DNA from: Prostheceraeus crozeri
Taxonomy: Eukaryota; Platyhelminthes; Polycladida; Euryleptidae
DNA: 64,000 bases
NCBI GenBank assembly: GCA_907163375.1
Contig: CAJQUW010007746.1
Location: 203,717 to 267,716, forward strand
Direction of reading: 5' to 3'
Below the pieces are notes generated by a model that saw nothing but the letters and a program-made list of their open reading frames with translations, searched no databases and was not told where the DNA came from. A program made the translations under genes and the position numbers. Below, piece by piece: positions 12,722 through 20,943 of the stretch. Numbering within the stretch: the stretch's first letter is position 1; each line of letters begins with the position of its first letter.

Positions 12722-13635
12722 CTATTTTCCTGGGTTTAGAGAGAAAAATGGCAAGAAAACGTCAGAGTGAGAAAAGGCAGGTTTTGATGGTTTTGGGATG
12801 AGAAAAATCGTTTTTCGTCATGAAGGAGGCCTCGGATAGAAAAACGGAGGCCAGATTCGGAATCTACGTGAAATTTTGGGTTATGAAAAGATGTTTCCAT
12901 CGAAATCGGAGAGAAAAAAATTTGAGGACGTCCCCCCCCTCCTGTCAGACTTCCAACTTTGGTTCTAGAGATGGTAGAAAGTGGTGTGGTAGCTCATTTG
13001 AAAGCTAACAGTGAGAAACATGCAGTGGAAAGCTCAGTTTGGTCCTATTTTCCTGGGTTGAGAGAGAAAAATGTCAGGAAAACGTCAGAGTGAGAAAAGT
13101 CAGGTTTTGGATGTTTTGGGATGAGAAAAGTCGTTTTTCGACATGAAGGAGTGCTCGGATGGGAAAACGGAGGGCAAATTCGGACGTTTTGGTCAATTTT
13201 GGGTCTAGGAACTTCTTTCCAACTCAATCGGAGAGAAAAAGTTCTGACCCCCCCTCTGGAACGAGACTTCCAACTGTGGTTCTAGAGATCGTAAAAAGTC
13301 GTGCAATAGCTCATTTGAAAGCTAAGAGTGAGAAAAATGCAGTGGAAAGCTCAGTTTGGCCGTATTTTCCTGGGTTTAGAGAGAAAAATGGCAGGAAGAC
13401 GTCAGAGTTGGAAAAAGTCAGGTTTTGGATGTTTTGGGATGAGAAAAGTCGTTTTTTGACATGAAGGAGTGCTACGATGGGAAAACGGAGGGCAAATTCG
13501 GACGTTTTGGTCAATTTTGGGTCTAGGAACTTCCAACTTTGAGATTCTAGAGATCGTAGAAAGTCGTTGCAATAGCTCATTTTAAAGCTAGGAGTGAGAA
13601 AAATGCAGTGGAAAGCTCAGTTTGGTCCTATTTTC

Positions 13636-14649
13636 CATAGAAGTAGATAATAGTAAACTAGAATGGAAGTTTGATATCTTGCCTTTGTACAATGATGACA
13701 CATGGAAAATCTATGGCTTGTAGATCTGCTTCGATCTAATGCATTACATCATAGTCAGCCTATTTGCCAAGTTGGTTGTGGAAGTTGTTGACAGCTAATT
13801 GCAGGATTTTCATGAAGAGAATTTTAAGTGAGATGGACGCATTGTTTTATGTGAAATAGCCTACTATTCCATGGATTAATTAATATACTGTGTCTATTTG
13901 TAGCAGTCATTGACAACTATTTTCCAATTTTTCAATGCCGGAATGCGAATCAAAAATTGGTTCAGAGTCATATCGAAAGTAGTCGGTGCACGGGTTGTAA
14001 GAACATTTCAAGAATTCAAAGATAAAAAATTCTAATTTTTGGATAATTTCTCCTTCTGACGGTCAAGGAACCTACCACTTTTCTGGAATGAACACATCGA
14101 AAGCTTCTTTAGCTATAGTCATTTATCAGACAAATGAAGTATCGCTGGAACTTTTCAATTAATCACTAAATGACATATGTAATATAATGTGATAATATTT
14201 TGGATGCTCATATTCAAAAGCATGCAAAGATTTTGAAAATTGTTCAAATATATTGAACAGGTTGATCCTTCAAAGCAAAATGAATACTACAAGATTTCTT
14301 GGCGTCTGATTTCAAGCTGGAGCAATGCATCCTCTGTAAACCGACATTACAAGTTGCATAAGTGTCTGATTATACTCTTGATTGATTATAGAAGCGATAT
14401 TTCAAAATGCTGCACTGCAAAATCCTGTCGCTGCACTATTTTGTAAATTCACTATTGCTTTTGTGTACATGATCTTTGGACAAGGGGCAACAATCCAGAT
14501 CACAAATTGACTTGATAATTAAAAATGGCAACCCGAAAACAATAAAACCAGCTCACAAAATTTGCTTTTTGCCCCAACTAAGTTCCCCGGGGTGTGATTT
14601 TCATGCAATTTCCATTCTAGGACTTTCTATGGTATTGTTAATTTCTATG
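13636..14649. mobile_element. hAT-like MITE, copy 5
   Basis: Same boundaries and flanks as the other copies. It shares the CTCACAAAATTTGC variant with copies 1 and 2, which helps trace the order of duplication. Confidence 0.85.
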
Positions 14650-15247
14650 CTATTTTCCTGGGTTTAGAGAGAAAAATGGCAAGAAAACGTCAGAGTGAGA
14701 AAAGGCAGGTTTTGATGGTTTTGGGATGAGAAAAATCGTTTTTTCGTCATGAAGGAGGCCTCGGATAGAAAAACGGAGGCCAGATTCGGAATCTACGTGA
14801 AATTTTGGGTTATGAAAAGATGTTTCCATCGAAATCGGAGAGAAAAAAATTTGAGGACGTCCCCCCCCTCCTGTCAGACTTCCAACTTTGGTTCTAGAGA
14901 TGGTAGAAAGTGGTGTGGTAGCTCATTTGAAAGCTAACAGTGAGAAACATGCAGTGGAAAGCTCAGTTTGGCCGTATTTTCCTGGGTTTAGAGAGAAAAA
15001 TGGCAGGAAGACGTCAGAGTTAGAAAAAGTCAGGTTTTGGATGTTTTGGGATGAGAAAAGTCGTTTTTTTGACATGAAGGAGTGCTACGATGGGAAAACG
15101 GAGGGCAAATTCGGACGTTTTGGTCAATTTTGGGTCTAGGAACTTCCAACTTTGAGATTCTAGAGATCGTAGAAAGTCGTGCAATAGCTCATTTTAAAGC
15201 TAGGAGTGAGAAAAATGCAGTGGAAAGCTCAGTTTGGTCCTATTTTC

Positions 15248-16261
15248 CATAGAAGTAGATAATAGTAAACTAGAATGGAAGTTTGATATCTTGCCTTTGT
15301 ACAATGATGACACATGGAAAATCTATGGCTTGTAGATCTGCTTCGATCTAATGCATTACATCATAGTCAGCCTATTTGCCAAGTTGGTTGTGGAAGTTGT
15401 TGACAGCTAATTGCAGGATTTTCATGAAGAGAATTTTAAGTGAGATGGACGCATTGTTTTATGTGAAATAGCCTACTATTCCATGGATTAATTAATATAC
15501 TGTGTCTATTTGTAGCAGTCATTGACAACTATTTTCCAATTTTTCAATGCCGGAATGCGAATCAAAAATTGGTTCAGAGTCATATCGAAAGTAGTCGGTG
15601 CACGGGTTGTAAGAACATTTCAAGAATTCAAAGATAAAAAATTCTAATTTTTGGATAATTTCTCCTTCTGACGGTCAAGGAACCTACCACTTTTCTGGAA
15701 TGAACACATCGAAAGCTTCTTTAGCTATAGTCATTTATCAGACAAATGAAGTATCGCTGGAACTTTTCAATTAATCACTAAATGACATATGTAATATAAT
15801 GTGATAATATTTTGGATGCTCATATTCAAAAGCATGCAAAGATTTTGAAAATTGTTCAAATATATTGAACAGGTTGATCCTTCAAAGCAAAATGAATACT
15901 ACAAGATTTCTTGGCGTCTGATTTCAAGCTGGAGCAATGCATCCTCTGTAAACCGACATTACAAGTTGCATAAGTGTCTGATTATACTCTTGATTGATTA
16001 TAGAAGCGATATTTCAAAATGCTGCACTGCAAAATCCTGTCGCTGCACTATTTTGTAAATTCACTATTGCTTTTGTGTACATGATCTTTGGACAAGGGGC
16101 AACAATCCAGATCACAAATTGACTTGATAATTAAAAATGGCAACCCGAAAACAATAAAACCAGCTCACATAATTTGCTTTTTGCCCCAACTAAGTTCCCC
16201 GGGGTGTGATTTTCATGCAATTTCCATTCTAGGACTTTCTATGGTATTGTTAATTTCTATG
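15248..16261. mobile_element. hAT-like MITE, copy 6
   Basis: Last copy of the array, same boundaries and flanks. To its right the TIR sub-repeats pass into the inner TIR edge without a further MITE. Confidence 0.85.
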
Positions 16262-17164
16262 CTATTTTCCTGGGTTTAGAGAGAAAAATGGCAAGAAAAC
16301 GTCAGAGTGAGAAAAGGCAGGTTTTGATGGTTTTGGGATGAGAAAAATCGTTTTTCGTCATGAAGGAGGCCTCGGATAGAAAAACGGAGGCCAGATTCGG
16401 AATCTACGTGAAATTTTGGGTTATGAAAAGATGTTTCCATCGAAATCGGAGAGAAAAAAATTTGAGGACGTCCCCCCCCTCCTGTCAGACTTCCAACTTT
16501 GGTTCTAGAGATGGTAGAAAGTGGTGTGGTAGCTCATTTGAAAGCTAACAGTGAGAAACATGCAGTGGAAAGCTCAGTTTGGTCCTATTTTCCTGGGTTT
16601 AGAGAGAAAAATGTCAGGAAAACGTCAGAGTGAGAAAAGTCAGGTTTTGGATGTTTTGGGATGAGAAAAGTCGTTTTTCGACATGAAGGAGTGCTCGGAT
16701 GGGAAAACGGAGGGCAAATTCGGACGTTTTGGTCAATTTTCGGTCTAGGAACTTCTTTCCAACTCAATCGGAGAGAAAAAGTTCTGACCCCCCCCCTCTG
16801 GAACGAGACTTCCAACTTTGGTTCTAGAGATTGTAGAAAGTCGTGCAATAGCTCATTTGAAAGCTAAGAGTGAGACAAATTCAGTGGAAGACACTGCTTG
16901 TTCCTATATGCCTTCGTTTAGATGTGAGACGCCATTGAAAATTTGGGACATTGGCGAAAAAACGACAAAGTTAGATTTTTTACGAAAATCGCCGTAGAGG
17001 GTGAACCAAGCTTTGGACGGGAAAACAGAAACAAGATTTGGAATCACTTTGCCATTCTGCATCAAGAGGGTGAGTTTCAAGTCAATCGAAGCACTAGAAC
17101 CTGAGATAGACGTGTTTAAAGATTTGGATGATGGATATTACGTCATCAGCTGATCGCCACAAAC

Positions 17165-17171
17165 TATATAA
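17165..17171 (+). promoter_or_regulatory. TATA box just inside the left TIR
   Basis: ACTATATAAGCGGGG lies about 110 bases inside the TIR edge, in a GC-richer context, and faces the core. It is followed by a stretch resembling a transcription start region. It could drive a leftmost plus-strand transcript, but no convincing gene follows before 18,661. Confidence 0.4.
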
Positions 17172-17821
17172 GCGGGGAACCGACAGAGACTTTTCATTAA
17201 GACGAGAGCGATTGTCAAAGGTAGGTCGTCTCTCTGAGCTCCGATGATAGCATCGGACATTCCAAATTTCGGGTTCTGTAAGAAATCGACTTAGAAAATT
17301 TCATTGCTGATATCAGCTAAGGCGTCAGACTTAAAGGTTCGTCAGGAGATGGCCTTCGTCTCCAGGCCATAAAAGACTCCAAAACTTTAAAGGCTTGTAA
17401 CTTTGCTTCTACAAGTCCGTTTATCTGGATTCAAAAAAGAGTCGATTGCTATTGATCAGACTTATATGAACAGACTACTTATAAAATTTCATAGGTAGTG
17501 CTAAAAGTTGAAAAACTTAAATTCACTATTTTTGGAGGTTTTCTGGAGCTTTCGACCCTGCTGAAGTCAACTAAAGGATTTGTAATGATGTCTGAGCCAC
17601 ATATGAACCCAGCGGCTTTACACTGAAAGCGAGCAAGACACGGAGAGCTTTGCTGTAATATTCCACTGACAGGGTGTTCCTTCGGGACGGCGGATGATGC
17701 CGTAGTGATAAGTGTGGCAAGGAAGTGTGTCATATTTTAGACCGAAACCGCTGGGGCAACTCATGTTGGGCATTTGACACAGTTCTCAACGTTGCACTTT
17801 GAAAGCCAATCGGTTGAGTCT

Positions 17822-18631
17822 TTGCTATCTTGTGATGGGTGGCATCTAAACATCTCCATTGCAAAACGCTTGTGAATCACGGCTTGCTATCCCTCTCTAC
17901 GGCTTGCTATCAAGCTGATCAAAGCAACGACTTGGGATGTTTCCTCTTGTAAATAACTCCACCGGTTTTTATGTCAAAATCGGGGCCCGGATACCAATAC
18001 AGTGACATGACGTACGCTCTGTCCGCCCGAGGTTGGATTTGTGGGTCGAGGCCTTGGAGCTGGGATAAGATCCCATCTAAGTAATGCCTGTAACGGATTC
18101 AAGAGCTTAACACCAAAACCGTTCCTGGCTTGCTATCAGGCCTTTGTGAAATCTCGTCTAGCCTCAGTAACTCAGGGTTGGCAACGTCTATCGTTTGTCA
18201 TTGTAACTTGGTAAAAATGAGACGGTTGCTGCAGGCATTGACGTCAAAACTTTTCGCGTCATAGGGTAACCCGTCTATGTGTTGGGAGTTGGTAACAGAA
18301 AGCACGGTGACTGCCGATGCCCATACATGGTAAAACGGCTGTTGTCATTTCAAATGCATGGCCAAATAAGGAAGGTCTGAATCATGGCTTTGTGCTCGCT
18401 GGGTATATAAACCGCGACTTTTCTCTAGTCTTCACTCCTGCTTCAAGTTGCAAGACGAACGGTGAGTGCTCTGACAAGGTTTGCTATCAAACTTTGGGTT
18501 TTAGGATAAAGCTAGGAATCATACTCTTCAAATTTGGTTGACGACTTTATTCCAACGTTTGCTATCAAATGTTTGGTGACTTAGTCTTTCAATGCATATC
18601 AGCAAGTAGTATCCTATAAACACTTGCTATC
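17822..18631 (+). repeat. Seven TTGCTATC iterons
   Basis: Exact TTGCTATC occurs on the plus strand at 17,822, 17,884, 17,904, 18,130, 18,481, 18,559 and 18,624. The last three extend to TTGCTATCAAA. All are in the same orientation and end 30 bases before the ATG at 18,661. They may be binding sites for an element or host factor, or RNA-level repeats in a long leader. Confidence 0.7.
18404..18410 (+). promoter_or_regulatory. TATA box upstream of the coiled-coil gene
   Basis: GGGTATATAAACC at about 250 bases before the ATG at 18,661, with a pyrimidine-rich stretch (CTTTTCTCTAGTCTTCACTCC) about 20 bases downstream that resembles an initiator region. Confidence 0.45.
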
Positions 18632-18660
18632 AAATTTTACTCTATCTTTACCGAATTATC

Positions 18661-19620
18661 ATGACTAAGCAGTGTAACGCAAGAATGCTTGTTGGAAAAT
18701 GCAGCTGTGGCCGTATCGCACGAGGCAGCGATCTTAAGAAGCATCTAAAAGCTAAAGAGGTGACGATGGGCCATGAGAGGAAAGTGATGTTGAGGTTGTG
18801 TGTGTCTTGTCGGATATGTGCGATGGGGGATGAGGCAGATTTTATAAAGGCGCATTTACAGTGTGAGACTGGGAACATCGGAGAGAAGGGGTTTAAGTCG
18901 TGGTTTGAGGGAATATTGTTGGCAATGGAGAGGAATGATAAGGATGTAGCTTCGATTGCGAAGGGGATGGCTGAGAAGAGTGATGAGGATGCGACTGAGG
19001 AAGTGGAGTTGAGAGCGGAAATTAGGAAGACTGATGAGGTTGATTTGGATGCGGTGATGGAAGATTTGCTTGGGGATATAGCGGATTTGAAGGAAGAGTG
19101 GGACGCACAGAAAAAGAAAGACATGGAGGAAGTTGTTAAGCCTGTAGCGACATCATCGCCTAGGAAGGAGGTGCATGATATGGAGGCGTTTGTGAGGTTG
19201 AAGGATCGTATGATGGGTATGGAGAGTGTTAATATAAATGTTTTGAAGGAGAATGAAGAGCTGAAGGCTAAGGTTGAGGGTATGAAGGTGATAAGAGAGG
19301 AGTTGGAGGAGCTGCGAGTGAAGAAGCAGGATAGGTTGAAGGAAAGTAGTGGTAAGATGAAGCGAGTGAAGGCGGTTGAGGGCTTAGAGTCGGAGTTGAT
19401 GCGTGAGAAGAATGAGGTGCAGCGGATGCGAGGTGTGGTGAAGAAAGTGGAAGAGACAAAGGTGATAAACAGGCGGTTGTTGTCGGAAGTGGAGCGATTG
19501 CATGAGTGTGAGAAGTGTAGAAAAAGAAGAGTGTATGAAGTCCATCTTCCTCTCTTTGAAAAAAATGTGAAGAGAGAGAGTAGTGTCACTGGGCGTAGAA
19601 CGCCCCATGAGACCTCTTAA
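18661..19620 (+). CDS. Polinton-encoded Cys-rich/coiled-coil protein, 319 aa, open
   Basis: An uninterrupted frame starting at ATG 18,661, the first ATG after the iteron cluster. The N-terminal ~75 residues hold Cys/His pairs arranged like zinc fingers (CNARMLVGKCSCG followed by a His; CVSCRICAMGDEADF followed by His and Cys). Residues from about 90 to 290 are strongly charged, rich in E, K and L, and predicted by composition to form coiled coils (for example NVLKENEELKAKVEGM). It is likely a DNA-associated or scaffold protein of the element. I do not recognise a named family. The opposite strand is also open for 313 codons, a side effect of the codon composition. Its stop codon lies inside a small hairpin (19,610-19,625), with AATAAA at 19,694. 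Confidence 0.6.
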   Translation: MTKQCNARMLVGKCSCGRIARGSDLKKHLKAKEVTMGHERKVMLRLCVSCRICAMGDEADFIKAHLQCETGNIGEKGFKSWFEGILLAMERNDKDVASIAKGMAEKSDEDATEEVELRAEIRKTDEVDLDAVMEDLLGDIADLKEEWDAQKKKDMEEVVKPVATSSPRKEVHDMEAFVRLKDRMMGMESVNINVLKENEELKAKVEGMKVIREELEELRVKKQDRLKESSGKMKRVKAVEGLESELMREKNEVQRMRGVVKKVEETKVINRRLLSEVERLHECEKCRKRRVYEVHLPLFEKNVKRESSVTGRRTPHETS

Positions 19621-19625
19621 GGGCT
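19610..19625 (+). terminator. 3' hairpin related to the histone stem-loop, overlapping the stop codon
   Basis: AGACCTCTTAAGGGCT followed by ACC forms a six-pair stem with one central mismatch and a CTTA loop. It is preceded by GAACGCCCCA at 19,598. The whole 33-base stretch resembles the one after the gene at 29,846-30,097, including the spacing. The TAA stop of the coiled-coil gene falls in the loop/stem. Confidence 0.45.
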
Positions 19626-20052
19626 ACCTTCTAATGCAGCTAAAGCGGTCCAAGCCCGCCACATATCTTCGGATATGGAATGCAGAGGGAAAGAATAAAT
19701 GATGAAATGGAATAAAATTGGAGGCCACCCTTGCACCACATGCAACACATCAGACTTCTCTCTTCAGTAGTGAGCAAGCTCTGAACGTTACTTTACTGTA
19801 TCGCAGTCGATTGCTATACAAGCATTGAAGAAAACGTAAGTTAGTAAAATCAGCAGAAAAAACATAGGGAGACATGTGATGTTTTAAATATAGTTATTTC
19901 GAAGATTGAACTCAACATGATAAACCACTGATGAATAATACTACCACGAAGGGTAACTAGTCTATCGTTTATAGAAATCAACTGCATGGTATCAGTAGAG
20001 ACTCGTTACCTCTGAAGTATAGTTAGCGAACAGTCGTCATGAAAAAAATACT
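19621..20052. other. Intergenic stretch between convergent Polinton genes
   Basis: Contains AATAAA at 19,694, serving the plus-strand gene to the left, and a second near-match at about 19,712. No gene is seen. TTTATT at 20,052-20,057 is the minus-strand AATAAA of the gene on the right and overlaps that gene's stop codon. Confidence 0.6.
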
Positions 20053-20505
20053 TTATTTGGTCTTTGATTTAACATCATTGAAACCCACTTTACTAATAGC
20101 AATGACAATATGGTTTATTTTATTCAGAAGCAAATGATCGCCGTAACGATAAAAGTTGTCCATCCGAGAAATAATCTTCCACAGATGTCGTGTATAAAAC
20201 TCAGAAGCATCAGTAACGTATTCTTGTCCATAGGAACGAAATTGAAAGTCAACACTTACCGCTACTTCACCTTGTGGAAAATGAATGTAATTGACATTTG
20301 CAATGAAGTGAGCCTTGATGAGACTGTCTTTGAAATAAGATATAAACTCCGTAAATATTTCTCGTGTGTAGTCTAAACATGCTTCCAATTCTGTCTCCTC
20401 CCTTTGAAACTCAAGGATGTAATTTTGTATTAAGCCTCCGAAGCTCTCTTGATAAAAACGAATCGTGCAATCATCATGTTTCAATGTATTGACTTCGGGC
20501 ACCAT
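20053..20505 (-). CDS. Polinton small protein, paralogue of the polymerase N-terminal region, 150 aa
   Basis: An open frame from ATG at 20,505 to TAA at 20,053, the stop being embedded in AATAAA. The pattern IRFYQESFGGLIQNYILEF near the N-terminus and EFYTRHLWKIISRMDNF near the C-terminus, ending in NKINHIVIAI, recurs in two other minus-strand Polinton genes (27,722-28,168 and 30,361-30,783) and more distantly in the region after the zinc fingers of the polymerase. This looks like a domain family specific to the element, mixed alpha/beta with a helical C-terminal half. Function is unknown; by kinship with the polymerase a role in replication or particle assembly is conceivable. It is the most complete of the stand-alone copies. 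Confidence 0.65.
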   Translation of the reverse strand: MVPEVNTLKHDDCTIRFYQESFGGLIQNYILEFQREETELEACLDYTREIFTEFISYFKDSLIKAHFIANVNYIHFPQGEVAVSVDFQFRSYGQEYVTDASEFYTRHLWKIISRMDNFYRYGDHLLLNKINHIVIAISKVGFNDVKSKTK

Positions 20506-20740
20506 GGTTGAGTCTATTGCTAAACATCATGTTTGCCTAGGACGATTTCAATAACGCTTTACAAATGTGTGTGTGTGCGCACATTAGGAACTCTAGCTCG
20601 TCTGTGATTAGACGAGAGGCTCATCCATTCACCGCTTAGGAAAACCGCTTCCATTCACCGCTTTCCTTCCACCCTCGGTCGCGTCCCTCTCCTGCCTCCT
20701 CCTCAACCATCGGTGTTGCCGGAAATCAATTCATTAGATG

Positions 20741-20830
20741 GTAAGTAACCGTGATTGGGAAAAGGGGAATAAGACTTCAAACTTGAAATTATGATCATGT
20801 TACTAATCTCTTTTCTCTTTTTCTCAACAG
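20741..20830 (+). other. Possible 90-bp intron in the polymerase leader
   Basis: GATG|GTAAGTAACC at the left and CTCTTTTTCTCAACAG at the right make strong donor and acceptor sites, about 115 bases before the first ATG of the zinc-finger/polymerase gene. It would lie in the 5' leader. The call rests on the signal sequences only. Confidence 0.4.
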
Positions 20831-20943
20831 ATCTGGCGGCCTACCTCCTGGACGGCGACGTTCCTTCCCGTCCCATTGTCATCCCAGCATAACCGCCACC
20901 ACCTACAGCAGCGACCGAGCTCCCTCTCCTCTCCGTCAAGTAG

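Larger units (their letters stand above)
5490..16870. repeat. Higher-order tandem array of 1.93- and 1.61-kb units within the left TIR
   Basis: A fixed point in each unit (start of the frame MFKYIEQVDPS) recurs at 6,839, 8,772, 10,384, 12,312, 14,240 and 15,852, giving spacings of 1,933, 1,612, 1,928, 1,928 and 1,612. Each unit consists of one ~1,015-bp hAT-like MITE plus two or three ~320-bp TIR sub-repeats; the long units have one sub-repeat more than the short ones. Sub-repeats share blocks such as TAGCTCATTTGAAAGCTA and TGGATGTTTTGGGATGAG and a C-tract. Units are almost identical, differing at scattered single bases and C-tract lengths, so amplification or homogenisation is recent compared with the Polinton. 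Confidence 0.92.
5004..17055. repeat. Left terminal inverted repeat of the Polinton, expanded to ~12 kb
   Basis: The outer ~500 bases (purine-rich, with CCCCCCTCTGGAAG blocks) pair in reverse with 32,880-33,382. The inner ~450 bases up to about 17,055 pair in reverse with 30,838-31,300. Between them the left arm holds a tandem array absent from the right arm. Both arms share the same basic TIR of about 1.3 kb, so the extra 10-11 kb is a local expansion, not part of the founding element. The whole arm reads as strings of short open frames of low complexity that are not genes. Confidence 0.85.
17056..18660 (+). promoter_or_regulatory. Long leader/regulatory region upstream of the coiled-coil gene
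   Basis: About 1.6 kb without a convincing gene. It holds two plus-strand TATA boxes and seven exact copies of TTGCTATC. Open frames on both strands here (for example 18,317-18,541 and 17,479-17,733) are short and unlike known proteins. Confidence 0.5.

Noticed and set aside
6839-16058. Six identical 68-codon frames (MFKYIEQVDPS...) and the 60-103 codon frames between them, as a tandem gene family
   Set aside because: They lie in MITE and TIR sequence, appear on both strands, and are identical only because the DNA was amplified recently.
18648-19589. 313-codon minus-strand frame opposite the coiled-coil gene
   Set aside because: Low-complexity Ser/Phe/Leu-rich translation, a shadow of the E/K-rich gene on the plus strand, which has the promoter and 3' signals.
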